From Aspidiotus rigidus (lineage: Eukaryota; Arthropoda; Insecta; Hemiptera; Diaspididae), in the NCBI GenBank assembly GCA_035079385.1, contig JAVHKY010000008.1, positions 3,332,001 through 3,396,000 on the forward strand: 64,000 nt of DNA. Reading direction: 5' to 3'. Shown here in pieces: positions 23,969 to 35,190 of the stretch. Both the position numbers and the translations under genes were made by a program. The notes beneath the pieces are model-generated. The model was given only the letters and a program-made list of their open reading frames with translations. It ran no database searches and had not been told where the DNA came from. Positions within the stretch are counted from its first letter, which is position 1, and every line of letters begins with the position of its first letter.

Positions 23969-25150
23969 CGGGACTTAGAAGAATTTCGAGTCTCGAGCTA
24001 TATATGATAGGAGGGGGACTTAGAAGAGTTTCGAGTCTCGAGCTATATATGGAAGGAGGGGGACTTGGAAGAATTTCAAGTCTCGAGCTATATATAATAG
24101 GGGGGGGGGGGACTTGGAAGAATTTTGACTTTCGAGCTACCGTCCGCCGTCCAACCAAAAACTTGGAAAAATTTTGAGACTCGAGCTATATACGATAGGA
24201 GGGGGACTTAGAAGAATTTTGAGTCTCGAGCTATATATGGAAGGAGGGGGACTTAGAAGAATTTCAAGTCTCGAGCTATATATAATAGGGGGGGGGGGAC
24301 TTGGAAGAATTTTGACTTTCGAGCTACCGTCCGCCGTCCAACCAAAAACTTAGAAAAATTTCGAATCTCGAGCTATATATGGAAGGAGGGGGACTTAGAA
24401 GAATTTTGAGTCTTGAGCTATATATGATAGAAGAGGGACTTAGAAGAGTTTCGAGCCTCGAGCTATATATGGAAGGAGAGGGACTTACGAGAATTTCAAG
24501 TCTCGAGCTATATATAATAGGGGGGGGGGACTTGGAAGAATTTTGACTTTCGAGCTACCGTCCGCCGTCCAACCAAAAACTTGGAAAAATTTTGAGACTC
24601 GAGCTATATACGATAGGAGGGGGACTTAGAAGAATTTTGAGTCTTGAGCTATATATGATAGGAGGGGGACTTAGAAGAGTTTCGAGCCTCGAGCTATATA
24701 TGGAAGGAGAGGGACTTACGAGAATTTCAAGTCTCGAGCTATATATAATAGGGGGGGGGGACTTGGAAGAATTTTGACTTTCGAGCTACCGTCCGCCGTC
24801 CAACCAAAAACTTGGAAAAATTTTGAGACTCGAGCTATATACGATAGGAGGGGGACTTAGAAGAATTTTGAGTCTTGAGCTATATATGATAGGAGGGGGA
24901 CTTAGAAGAGTTTCGAGTCTCGAGCTATATATGGAAGGAGGGGGACTTAGAAGAATTTCAAGTCTCGAGCTATATATAATAGGGGGGGGGGGACTTGGAA
25001 GAATTTTGACTTTCGAGCTACCGTCCGCCGTCCAACCAAAAACTTAGAAAAATTTCGAATCTCGAGCTATATATGGAAGGAGGGGGACTTAGAAGAATTT
25101 TGAGTCTTGAGCTATATATGATAGAAGAGGGACTTAGAAGAATTTCAAGT
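23969..25150. repeat. Minisatellite with about 240-bp higher-order repeats
   Basis: Short units of about 45 bp (CTCGAGCTATATAYRATAGG, GGGGACTTRGAAGAATTT) are grouped into higher-order units, each closed by a G-run, GGACTTGGAAGAATTTTGAC and the GC-rich spacer TACCGTCCGCCGTCCAACC. This spacer appears near 24139, 24325, 24556, 24787 and 25018, giving a repeated distance of 231 bp for the last four. Open frames here repeat the minisatellite in frame and are not genes. Confidence 0.85.
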
Positions 25151-25156
25151 CTTGAG

Positions 25157-25402
25157 AGTACACTTCCGATTATCCGACCTAACTGGGGTAATGGGTGGTT
25201 CGGATGATAAAAAGTTCGGATAAAAATCCGGGACGGATAACGCGGAGAGAGTTCATATATTACGGAGGTTGGAAAAGTTACGGTTCGGATAATACGGAAA
25301 AAGTTCGGTTAATCGAGAGGTCGGATAATCGGGAACAAATTTTTGGGGTCGAATAATACGGCTGGTCGGATAATCGGACGTCGGATGATCGGAAGTGTAC
25401 TG
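25157..25402. mobile_element. Pogo-like MITE inserted in the minisatellite
   Basis: The left end AGTACACTTCCGATTATCCG and the right end, reverse-complemented, CAGTACACTTCCGATCATCC form an inverted pair. The interior is rich in CGGATAATCGG / CGGTTAATCGA repeats on one strand. Ends of the form CAGTA.ACTTCCG..TA.CCGA are reminiscent of pogo/Tigger-type elements, which target TA. It breaks a CTTGAGCTATATATG monomer, with the TA target not cleanly preserved on the left. Confidence 0.65.
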
Positions 25403-25664
25403 TATATATGATAGGAGGGGGACTTGGAAGAATTTCAAGTCTTGAGATATATATGATAGGAGGGGGACTTAGAAGATTTAGAAGAATTTCGAGTCTCCAG
25501 CTATATATGATAGAAGGGGGACTTAGAAGAATTTCGACTCTCGAGCTATATATGATAGGAGGGAATGTAGAATGATAATTTCGATTTGAATTATATGACA
25601 AGATTATCAACTCAGTTCCACACCACCTGAGAGGTCGAGTTAAGGAATTGCGGGTTCCCCGCTG

Positions 25665-28570
25665 CCATTGCAACGTCTGCAATGTTTTTTTAATTTTTAA
25701 GCCAGAGGAATCATCAGTTATCGAATTAATTTTCTTCTTCGCCAGCAGTGATAAGTTCGAAGTTTTCCATCAATGACGCGATTCTCTTCTTGATCGGTAC
25801 CAGCAAGAATTCAGAAGAACTTTTCAGCAAAAAATACAGATCATGGATAAGCCTTTTTCAGAACACTATTAAAATTATAATACATTTTCATAGCATAGTA
25901 CACTGTATCGTAGGGTATCTTGCTGATGGGCTCCTCTTCTTACCCCATATGCTGGTTAACTAGCTAATGGGCTCTTTCGCTCCACTTGTTCGCCTTCCTC
26001 CCTCAGTCTACTATCTAGCGAATAGCCCTTCCGTTCTTAGCTTGGTGGATATTTTTATAGCCTACTGTACTCATGGTGATTAGACGGACGTATTACTTTT
26101 GGGAATACAGTAATTGTTTTTAGCTTGGTGTGTAAAAATTTGAGGAATTTTTGAGAAAATCTTTCATAATAGGTTTTCGCTACTAAGAGAGGACAAATTT
26201 GCCAGAGAGAATTTAAGTACTATTAGGCTCACTCTTCTCTGATTATACATGATGAAAATCGTTCGCAAGTCTTTAATGCAAGTTGAGGAGGTCATTTGGG
26301 ATCAAGGGTATGTAGTCAGAATTCTTAAATATAAGAGCGTTAGCTTGCGTCACGAACGTTTTGTCGAAGTCGTTCAAAACGCTCTGCTTCTCCTCCTCTC
26401 ACCATATAACAGCACAATGATAGCAAAGAAGAGGAAATGTTTTGAAGTCTCACGGTTTTGATACAAAATTGGATTAGAGTAAGTGAGGCTACTGCGGGGC
26501 GAGACGGTTTCCTGATGAAGTCTTATGGGCTTACAGGGCTGGCGCCTAGGTGCGACTATAGGGGGCACATGTCCAAATCTTACAGGTCTTACACGAATTA
26601 AGTAATAGAAACAAGGGTTCATTGATAAGAGATAAGCCGTGAAATGTAGGGACACCAATTTCCATTCCAAGACCTGGGCCTGAATAAGGTCTTGAAAATT
26701 GCGACCTGAAACACAGTGGTAGTATAAGATTGAATTATGTTGTCTCGTGATCACTCGAAAAAATTTTGTACCCTCAATTTAACAGACGGCGCGGCCAGAG
26801 ATTCGAACGACATGAGTTATTTTCCACGTGCTTTCCAGTAGAAAAATAGTCGATGAAGTAATGACCACAAGAAGCGAGAAACGATTAGCAAGTTTTCTTT
26901 AAAGAAAGGAGTATAGGTGAGGTTAACTCGAGTTTTACATTGTTCTTTTAAAAAGAATTCTCGCCATAATTTACGATTAGATAAATTCGTTTTTATGATA
27001 AAATTTTTTAAAGGAATTTAAAATACGTACAAAAAAGTACCGGTGAACAGGGATCGTCCCAAAGTTTCTCGGAAAGAGCAACGATAAGAAAAGAGTATGA
27101 AATATAAATTATTACAACTTTTTGCAATAAAATAAAATGGAAGTATAGAAAAAGAGGAAACGATGTAGTTACGCGAGTGGAGAGAAGAAAGATTTCTCAC
27201 AATTTCCTGACACGTTGAGAAAGGAGCGAGAAAAAAGAAGAAAAAAAAACTTTTGTAATTCTTTCGCGAGTTAAATGAAAGGGGTTTTTGTACAGGACGT
27301 TTCGTAAATCGTGTCAGAGCGCTCTTCGTAATTTGCGTATCGCTGTAAATTCTGGTGGATAAAACTGAGCAGAGAAGCTTCATAAAACTGTCCGACGAAG
27401 ACGAAATTAATAATATTAATTTTTTTTAGATTCTATAGTTTTAAATTTTATCAAAATTATGTACCAGCTATAGCTCTCAAACTAAAAATCGCTAATATTA
27501 AAATAAAAAATATACTCATAGAAATTGGAATATTCACGAGAGAGTGAAAAATTTAATTCACAAGCATACGTCTATAAGCGCTATCGACGATAAAAATAAT
27601 GAAATACTACAAATTTTTATCGACGTAATTCTGTCTTCAGAACATCTTCCGTTAGCCTATAAAGCTTTGAAAATTCGTGTTGGCAAGAGTTGTAAAATAT
27701 TCTTTCGTATACTCGCTGGTAACGGAATTTCGGAGGTATCCTGTATTCACGAAGAAAAAGAAAACGAAGATAACCGCATGAATAATAAGCTGTATAAAAG
27801 GCAAAATTTAGGGTCGAAGATTTTTTTTTTTTTTTTGAATCGTGAGCGAGTTCCATTAACAGAAAGAATACGCGCTTTGTTTCTTGAAGCAAATTAATTT
27901 AGGAAAGAACTCACCCCTAACGAAGTACGGTAGAAATGTATTTTTTAACCCTTACCCACACGCGGCACCCACACCATTTTTTGCATGTACAATGAGTTTT
28001 ATGTGTTTTTTTTCCTCTCTCTGTTTGGTTCTATCATCCCTTCGCTTTATTACCCTTGGGTCTTGGAGAGTTGCTTTTACCATGCCGTTTCTTTTTTCTT
28101 TCCTTCTTTTTTTATCATTTAAACGCGTCTTTAAAGTCGGTTTTGTAATTTTCTGCATCGAAAATTAATGTTTCTAAATTTGAAAAGTTTCCAATTACGA
28201 TAAGTGCAAATCTCGCTAGCAGCATTTTGACACAATGTGAATATATTGTCTCTACACGGGATTTTTCAACATTAATGAGTTTTCGAGAGAGAAAAAAAAA
28301 ATCATTATTATAATAAGTTGACACGTACAAAAGAAAAAGAATAAAAGATGAATATGATTCTTGTATACAAGGAGCGTTTGACGCGTGTCGGTGCTTTGTG
28401 CCCGTCGTGAGACATACGGAGGTGATGGAAAATTTGCTTTCATTAGCGTGAAAGTTAATTTCGATATCGTATCTCCTGGTGAAATCTAGAACAAACCAGG
28501 AATCAAACCGTTTCATCATAACAAAACTGTTGTCAAAAATTCACGTAATCGACATCTAACTTCCAAGTTT
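25665..28570. other. Intergenic DNA, no gene recognised
   Basis: Open frames of 60-130 residues occur on both strands (for example 26374-26754 minus, 27544-27897 plus, 28115-28519 minus). None shows a domain, a signal peptide or splice context. AT-rich, with A- and T-runs near 27236 and 27821. Nothing else seen. Confidence 0.45.
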
Positions 28571-28920
28571 GTTCAGGCTCTTCATTCTTCGATTATAAGG
28601 TCGCGGCCATTTATGAAGGTCTTACCTTCGTCTTTCAATCTAATCACTCCAGTCAAATTGGATCAGCAATAGTTTCTCGACTCTCTTTTTGTGCTCCTCT
28701 CCATCAAAGAACCCCCGTACAAGCCACTGACCCTGTAACGTTTGCTACAAGTTTGAAACATCTTCATCTCGTTCCTTTGGACCTCAGCTACAGAGGTATT
28801 GAGGGTAACGAGAGGGCCGATAAGGCAGCTAAAGCTGGCTGTCTCTCGCAATCTTTCCAGAAGTTTCCACTCATCAATCGAAACCTAATTCCAAGTATTG
28901 CTTGGGAAGATAATTTATGT
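28571..28920 (+). pseudogene. Non-LTR RNase H fragment
   Basis: Near 28785-28840 the plus strand reads LDLSYRGIEGNERADKAAKAG, the conserved C-terminal RNase H stretch (usually WVPSH.GI.GNE.AD..AK.A). Upstream codons (ALHSSIIRSRPF) are compatible but frameshifted. It meets an oppositely oriented RT fragment at about 28900. Confidence 0.7.
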
Positions 28921-29257
28921 TAATTATTTTTTGAAACAGTTTGCCCAACACACTGGTGAGGGCAATGGGCCGATATGAAGAGGAGGAAGACGGATCTTTC
29001 CCAGGTTTCAGAATAGGTCGAATGAACGCCGATTTCCAGTCTGTAGGGTAGATACCTTCTGATAAAATCGAATTAAAAAGAGAAAGGAGATATTCAAGAG
29101 CGGTAGGGTGAAGATTTTTGAGCATTGTAGCATGTATGTTGTCCGGTCCTGGGGATGCATTTTTGAGATTTTTGTGTAGGGTTGAGGTGAGTTCGATTTG
29201 AGTGATTGCTTGATCATAATTTTTGGTTGATTTTTGATCATTATGCGGAATATACAT
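28874..29257 (-). pseudogene. I/Jockey-like non-LTR RT N-terminal fragment
   Basis: The frame reads SPGPDNIHATMLKNL, then FNSILSEGIYPTDWKSAFI, PILKPGKDPSSSSSYRPIAL and SVLGKLFQKI. These are the opening blocks of Jockey/I-type reverse transcriptases (GPD.I, W....I.PI.KPGK, YRPI.L). It stops before the catalytic motifs. It may be part of the same family as 22303-23640, cut down and inverted relative to the RNase H piece beside it. Confidence 0.85.
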
Positions 29258-29299
29258 TTAGGTCCATTTTTGGTCGTTATACTGTCAATACAGGCTGGA

Positions 29300-29700
29300 A
29301 TTTTTCCTCGTCTTTTAGTCTAAAACTGATATTGTATTTACTACTCAATCTTGACAATCATTTTTAGTCGATTTGTGAACAGATATTCTGGGAGATACCT
29401 TGGTTCATTTTCAGTAAATTTTTCCTCAACATCCATTAATATTTTTACTGTCTTTTTTAGTATGAAATGAGTACCATCGGGCGTGCCTCATAGTCACTCA
29501 ATTTTGACCAAAATTTCCAGTCGATTCCTTAGTCGGTATCCTCAGGACATACCTTAGTCCATTTCCAGTCGATTCGTCCTCCACATCTACCAACATTTTC
29601 ACTCTCTTTTTCGGTCTAAAATGAGTATTATCATGTGAGCCGCCCAGTCACTCACTCAATTTTGACCAAAATTTCCAGTCGATTTCTGGGCAGACATTTG
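29300..29700. repeat. Diverged tandem repeat, about 153-bp unit
   Basis: AAATGAGTA recurs at 29465 and 29618 (153 bp); each is followed by CACTCAATTTTGACCAAAAT and TTCCAGTCGATT. A third, weaker unit precedes at about 29320. Inside a unit the phrase CAGTCGATT occurs twice, so a smaller ancestral period is possible. Confidence 0.65.
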
Positions 29701-30029
29701 GAATGAAGAGAAATCACGAATTGAGTCCCGTTTTTGTATTTTTACATGAATTCAGTCCCATCCCTGGAGGACAATGTATGAATTGAGTGCCGCAAAAAAA
29801 AAAAAAAAAATCGATGTATGAATTGTGAAGTACATTTTGAATAAAATTTGTTTTCGTTAAAAATGAAAATCAAACCAGTTTTACAATAAAATTCGTTTTT
29901 GTTAAAAAAAAAAAATTGAAATCAGCAGTTTCACATTAAAGGACAAGTACCTCAATCAGAAAATTTGATTTTCGTTGGTAAAAATTTTCACGACACAGAT
30001 TTTACAAATTTATAACGTGTCATTTTCCT
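29701..30029. other. Non-coding spacer
   Basis: Contains GAATTGAGTCCCG-like phrases repeated three times (29717, 29750, 29789) and A-runs near 29795 and 29905. No gene. Confidence 0.4.
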
Positions 30030-30069
30030 CTCGTGCAATTTGGTGAACTGATCTTCCAAGAGCACTTCG

Positions 30070-30960
30070 ATCCCCTTTGGGTTCTTTCATATCGGAGGTG
30101 TTCATGTCCACATTTGAGATTCACTAATTCTCTTTGGACCAGGTGGTTTTGGACCACGTTTTCTATTGGCACAGGTACGTTGACGACATCTTGTGTGCGT
30201 GGACCTGTCCCGCAGAACTCCTTAGCGAGTTTCTTGCTTATTTGAATAGCCTTTACTCTCCCATAAAATTTACTCTGAAAGTTGGTGACTCTTCTAAAAA
30301 TTATTTGGACTTTCCTATTTCCGTCACTGACGGTGTCCATGAATTCGAGATTTACCGAAAAGATACATTGACTGATATCGCTATCCACGGATCGTCTTTT
30401 GTGCCAGTTGCCCTAGGAGGCTTACAAGAAAAAGTCTACGACTACCCACCCCGGGATTCACACCTCGATAGGAGGAAACGATGGATCAGGCTACCGTTCC
30501 TGGGCAAGTTTTCTTCGGAGTTGAGCTGTGCCCTCCGTCCTTTTGGTTTTCGACGGATTTTTACAATACAAATACCGCCAAGAGCTTATTTGTCAAATTA
30601 AAAGACCCCATTCCGATGGTCAAGAGAGGCGGTGTTTATAGGATGGCCTGTGGTGATTGCCCGAGTGTTTATATAGAGTATGACTAGCCATCAACTCCAA
30701 ATTAGAGTCGATGAATATAGGAAAGAGGGTGAGTCGGCTTTTGCTGACCATTTAATTGAAAAAAGCCATAGCTTTAAAGAGGGGTCCGAAGTCCTCCTCC
30801 ATAGTGAAAGTCGTACTTTAAACGAATAGCTCTGGAGAAAATTGAAATTCTTAAGACACCGGAATAATAAAGACATCAACGTGTTAAGCACGTATATTCC
30901 TGAGGAGGGATTAATTGAATTAGTCTATGAGAATGATTCACATTTTGATGACGCGTTGGT
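30070..30960 (+). pseudogene. PLE family 3 RT (motif B onward) and GIY-YIG fragment
   Basis: Order: PLGSFISEVFMSTFE (RT motif B region, then a stop codon), HRYVDDILCAW (motif C with the DD pair), SPIKFTLKVGD, KNYLDFPISV, HEFEIYRKDTLTDI, then a deletion joining VALG to an RRKRWIRLPFLGKFSSEL segment. That is followed by GGVYRMACGDCPSVYI (GIY-YIG core), FADHLIEKSHSF and DINVLSTYIPEEGLIELV. Several frameshifts and a loss of about 60 codons relative to family 1 show it is dead. Confidence 0.85.
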
Positions 30961-31024
30961 TCAGGCATGGTCTCCTTCGATGTTACTTGTTCTTGTTGGT
31001 GTTGGGTTCAGTTGCTTTGCGTCT

Positions 31025-31050
31025 CTTGAGAATGGCTGTTTAGCCGAAGT
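31025..31050 (+). ncRNA. Hammerhead-like hairpin motif, PLE family 3
   Basis: CTTGAGAAT, GGCTGTTTAGCC, CGAAG. The stem differs from family 1 (GGTT..AACC) by a paired change (T-A to C-G) with the same TGTTT loop context. The last box is GAAG rather than GAAA, so this copy is likely inactive. Confidence 0.35.
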
Positions 31051-31140
31051 CGCTCGTGTGTTTTCAAAAAAATGTTGCGGTTTTTGCAGTGTTTTCTTTT
31101 ACTCTTCGGAGTATACCCGGATAACCGCAACCTTCAAAAA

Positions 31141-32200
31141 CAACCTTCAAAAACGTATTGGTTCAATATCTGAATGCTTCTTGAGGCAATTGCCCACGTG
31201 AAAAACCGTTACGATCATTGCAGTCTAAACTGTAAACACAGTCTTGTGAGAAAAGAAGAATAGGATTTTTGGTATGTTGGAGATTTACGAAGCGATGAAT
31301 AACAGTTTTAAAACCAGCATCGTAAATTATTTTCAATAGATCTACGAGGACGATTTCCTAAATCCGTCATCATTGGTTTAAACTTTTTTCTTTAGAGAAA
31401 AGTTAAGAGATTAGAACCCTTAATACACCCGCTAAGCAATACAAAGATTCACTTGTAAACAAAAACGTTAGACAAACGAAAAAAAAAGAATAACAGCAGT
31501 CTTAAAAAGAAAAATACGGAAATAGAACGGACACCTTCTTTGTCTGATTTTGATGCACGTTAAAATTCGGAAAAGGGTTCAAAAAAGAGTTTGCTCGTAT
31601 TTGCACAAAGAATGACAAGATGACAAAGGAGAATTGACCATTTTTTTATCAGTGCCTCGAGTATGAAAAAAAAATAGGAATTGGAAACGTGATCCGAAAA
31701 CACGTGAACTGAAGACACGTTTTTGTTGAAATAAATCCTTGACACCACTGTGGGAGGCTGACAATGACAAATACAGTTAGTTGCTATTAGTCGGTCCATC
31801 ATCCCTGAGAATCCTTAGTGAAAAAAATGCCTTTTTCACTATATAGGAGGCAAATCGTTTCAAATTATGATCTGGCTTCCCAGTGATTTGCTTTACTCTG
31901 TGATTCGAACCTGGACTACCCATTTCAATTATTTCATCATTTCATTAGGCAACTATTTCTTTTTTTTCAAAAATTGTTCATCCCCTTTTTACTATGGCGG
32001 CATTTTTTAACCCTTCTTCTTTTGTCGAACACAATAAGCGGTCATTCTTTTCAATCTTTTCGTTGTTGTGTAGTACATTCCTTCATTGGGATTCGTCTAT
32101 AAAGTTTTAATTATGCTAGGTACCAATAGTTTATTTTTCTAAGTCGGTCGGCGAAATAATTTTTCAGGATAGCTTTGATACGTCTACTGTTCAAGTGTTA
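31141..32200. other. Intergenic DNA, no gene recognised
   Basis: AT-rich; A-runs near 31475 and 31662. No convincing gene, tRNA or repeat. Confidence 0.45.
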
Positions 32201-32254
32201 GTTTTATCAAAGTAATAAATGTAAATGACGAGAATCCTATTATAGAATAAGCGC

Positions 32255-32284
32255 GACCCCTTTCGACTAAATACCCATCTTCAG
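32255..32284 (-). ncRNA. Hammerhead-like motif of another PLE remnant
   Basis: On the minus strand CTGAAGAT is followed by GGGTATTTAGTC and GAAAGGGGTC. Boxes CUGANGA and GAAA are both present, but the hairpin between them is weak. No PLE protein is seen nearby, so this may be a solitary PLE terminus. Surrounding 32200-32340 is otherwise unexplained. Confidence 0.35.
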
Positions 32285-32782
32285 ACATAATACAATAGCT
32301 GAACAGAGAGTTATAATTGAAATTCATCAGAAATTAGTTGATATGAATGTGTAATTTTTAGAAAAACGCATCACCCAGGTTTGATGATGGGATGATGAAT
32401 GAGTATAACTATAAACTGATTACAATATCTCTACTATCTCCAAAGCGATTTTTTTGTTTCTACGATTTTTTTGTTTCTAGAACTCTCCTCATGTAAAAGA
32501 CGAACATTTTCAGATCTAGGAAAAAAGTGTTCGCGCATGCTAGAAGATAAGCTGCAAAATTGGAGTTTCAAAGGCAGTTTTATGCTCTCTGACTCGAGTT
32601 CCTGTTTGCCCTATGAAGGAAAAAGGGCATTCATCGCACTGGATCGACAAAGACCTACCTAATCTACAAGAAAGAGGAATACTCCGACGTGGAGTAAAAC
32701 ATGCAAACCGCAGAAAAATGAAAATACGACGAGCGCTTTCGGTTAAACAACCATCTTCAAGCCTGAAGAGAAGAACGAGGTA

Positions 32783-34270
32783 TTAAGATCGTCCAAACGA
32801 GAAATCACGGTGTGAGTCATAAACAAGTTCGATCAGGCCATCTTCCGGAATGTACGAATTCAGTACAGTGATACCGTCAGTGTTGAGATGACGAATTGTC
32901 TCTATATTCTCGAGGGCGATGCGCTTACGGTAGGAATTCTCCTTATGAAGGAGCTTTTCGGATCCCTCGCGGAAGCTGTGGCCACTGTTTATTAAGTGAT
33001 CGGCGAAAGCTGACTCCCCCAAGTGTCCCTTCTTCCAAGACTTCAGGTGCTCAGCTACTCGAACTTTCATTTGGCGGCTGGTCTCACCAATATAAAAGCC
33101 TCCACAATCCTCACACTCCAACTTTTACACACCACTCCTCTCATCAACAGGTATGGGGTCCTTCAGTCTCACAAACAACCTCTTGACTGTGGTAGGGTTG
33201 TAAAACGCGGGTCTGAAGCCAAACGGGCGAAGGGCCCGACCCAATTGCTGGGAGAACTTCCCCAAGAAAGGGAGACTGATCCAACGCAAACGGCGATCAC
33301 GGATCGTGTCTCGGGGGGAGGGAGGTGGTGGAATCCAGGAGGCCCCTCGTAACTTTCCTCCGAACCATCACGTCAACATCGACATTGACCCCATTCACTC
33401 TGGCCAGGTGTTTTATTGTGATTAACTCTTTCTTGAAGGCGGACTGACTCAAAGGAATACGAGTCAGTCTGTGAACAAGGCTATGAAAAGCAGCCATCTT
33501 GTGAGCAACAGGACCGAACGAACCACCGTGGACTAAAACATCGGTCGTAGTATCTTTCCTGTAAATTCCAAACTTATGGATACCGTCTACAATAGAGATC
33601 GATAAATCCGTGTTAATGGAAAATACCCCTATTTCCAACGTAAATTTGATGGAAGGGTACCAGGAATTGAGATACCTCAGAAACTCCCAAGGAGATCTGG
33701 GTGACCAGTCCAGGTACATAGAACGTCATCAACGTACCTGTGCCAATAATGAATATGATTAAGTATAACACCTGGTTCGAGGAAAAGAGGTCAAGTTCAA
33801 ACTTAGACATGAAGATTTCGGATATGAGAGAGCCTAGTGGTGATCCAATGGGGATCCCTACTTCTTCAGGGAACTCGAAAAATTTCCCTTCAAATTTACA
33901 GTAGTTAGGGGACCAGCAAGTATTAAGAAGATCGAAGAATTCGTGAAGCTCATTATGAGGAATGTTGGCTTTGACGAGTAGCTCACCCATACGCTGGATA
34001 GTAGCAGCCTTAAGAATATTCGGGAACAAACCAACAACATCAAACGAGCAGATGGTCGTTCCCGGGGGAAGGCTTACATCCTTGAGGACGTCAGTTAAAG
34101 AGGCCGAATTCAAGACCGAGTGAGGGGATTCAAAATCAATACGATTTTTGAACCAACGGTCAAGGAATTTTGCAAGGAGGTAGGTAGGAGAGGAGACGAA
34201 AGAAACAACGGATCGCATCGGGGTATTGTTCTTATGCACTTTAGGCAGCCCGTACAAGAGGGGGGGGGGT
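32783..34270 (-). pseudogene. PLE family 1 reverse transcriptase and GIY-YIG (left arm, longest copy)
   Basis: Best view of the family 1 protein. On the minus strand from about 34257: GLPKVHKNNTPMRSVVS (Penelope N-terminal RT block), FDVVGLFPNI (motif A with its Asp), GIPIGSPLGSLISEIFM (motif B), then, in a shifted frame near 33755, HRYVDDVLCTWTGH (motif C). It goes on with SWYPSIKFTLEIG, KFGIYRKDTTTDV, and in a further frame LECEDCGGFYIGETSRQMK (GIY-YIG) to DFSFGRS at 32783. At least three frameshifts, plus an in-frame stop before LECEDC. It does not reach the natural start of the PLE ORF. Confidence 0.9.
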
Positions 34271-34339
34271 GTGGGGTTAGGAACAAGGAGGGCTTTTTTT
34301 AAAGCAGGAGTTTTGATAACAGCCTCACTCCTGTTGATT

Positions 34340-35119
34340 ACAGGAAAGATACTACGACCAATGTTTTAGTCCACGGTGGTTCGTTCGGTCCTGTTACTCA
34401 CAAGATGGCTGCTTTTCATAGCCTTGTTCACAGACTGACTCGTATTCCTTTGAGTCAGTCCGCCTTCAAGAAAGAGTTAATCACAATAAAACACCTGGCC
34501 AGAGTGAATGGGGTCAATGTCGATGTTGACGTGATGGTTCGGAGGAAAGTTACGAGGGGCCTCCTGGATTCCACCACCTCCCTCCCCCCGAGACACGATC
34601 CGTGATCGCCGTTTGCGTTGGATCAGTCTCCCTTTCTTGGGGAAGTTCTCCCAGCAATTGGGTCGGGCCCTTCGCCCGTTTGGCTTCAGACCCGCGTTTT
34701 ACAACCCTACCACAGTCAAGAGGTTGTTTGTGAGACTGAAGGACCCCATACCTGTTGATGAGAGGAGTGGTGTGTAAAAGTTGGAGTGTGAGGATTGTGG
34801 AGGCTTTTATATTGGTGAGACCAGCCGCCAAATGAAAGTTCGAGTAGCTGAGCACCTGAAGTCTTGGAAGAAGGGACACTTGGGGGAGTCAGCTTTCGCC
34901 GATCACTTAATAAACAGTGGCCACAGCTTCTGCGAGGGATCCGAAAAGCTCCTCCATAAGGAGAATTCCTACCGTAAGCGCATCGCCCTCGAGAATATAG
35001 AGATAATTCGTCATCTCAACACTGACGGTATCACTGTACTCAATTCGTACATTCCGGAAGATGGCCTGATCGAACTTGTTTATGACTCACACCGTGATTT
35101 CTCGTTTGGACGATCTTAA
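34340..35119 (+). pseudogene. PLE family 1 linker / GIY-YIG fragment (right arm)
   Basis: Begins inside the GIYRKDTTTDV codons and repeats the left arm base for base over most of its length, including the stop before LECEDC and the frameshift in the SLPPRHDP region. Sharing these lesions shows that both arms come from one damaged template. Ends at DFSFGRS, 35119. A few private changes exist (HSFCEG versus HSFREG). Confidence 0.9.
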
Positions 35120-35169
35120 TACCTCGTTCTTCTCTTTTGTTCGTCAGTTGCTTTCATTTCAGGCTTGAA

Positions 35170-35190
35170 GATGGTTGTTTAACCGAAAGC
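35170..35190 (+). ncRNA. Hammerhead-like hairpin motif, PLE copy C right arm
   Basis: TTGAAGAT, GGTTGTTTAACC, CGAAAG. Its inverted twin is at 32737-32762 in the left arm. Confidence 0.35.

Larger units (their letters stand above)
23891..25664. mobile_element. TIR-bounded block filled with a 45-bp minisatellite
   Basis: AGCGGGGAACCCGC at 23891-23904 returns inverted at 25650-25664 (GCGGGTTCCCCGCTG). Between them are many copies of a unit made of TCGAGCTATATATGATAGG, then AGGGGGACTTAGAAGAATTT and CGAGTC. The outer words resemble the CAGGGAACCTGTTTTATG ends of the element family at 42 kb and 58-64 kb. No transposase. The flanking target duplication is not evident. Confidence 0.65.
30030..31140 (+). 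mobile_element. Penelope-like element, family 3
   Basis: 5'-truncated PLE, distinct from families 1 and 2. Its end near 31100 (CTTCGGAGTATACCC) parallels the family 1 end (CGTCGGAGTATTCC). The preceding TGTTACTTGTTCTTGTTGG and GAATGGCTGTTTAGCCGAAG match the PLE end at 49.4 kb. No inverted 3' copy was seen at its left edge and no target duplication was found. Confidence 0.75.

Noticed and set aside
24000..25150. CRISPR-like regular repeat pattern
   Set aside because: Units are directly adjacent without unique spacers, and the genome is eukaryotic; it is a minisatellite.
26500..26560. CTGATGAAGTC word, a possible hammerhead core
   Set aside because: No GAAA box at a suitable distance and no hairpin between.
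27884..28168. 94-residue hydrophobic frame
   Set aside because: T-rich DNA gives Phe/Leu runs; no start context, no homologue recognised, overlapped by other frames.
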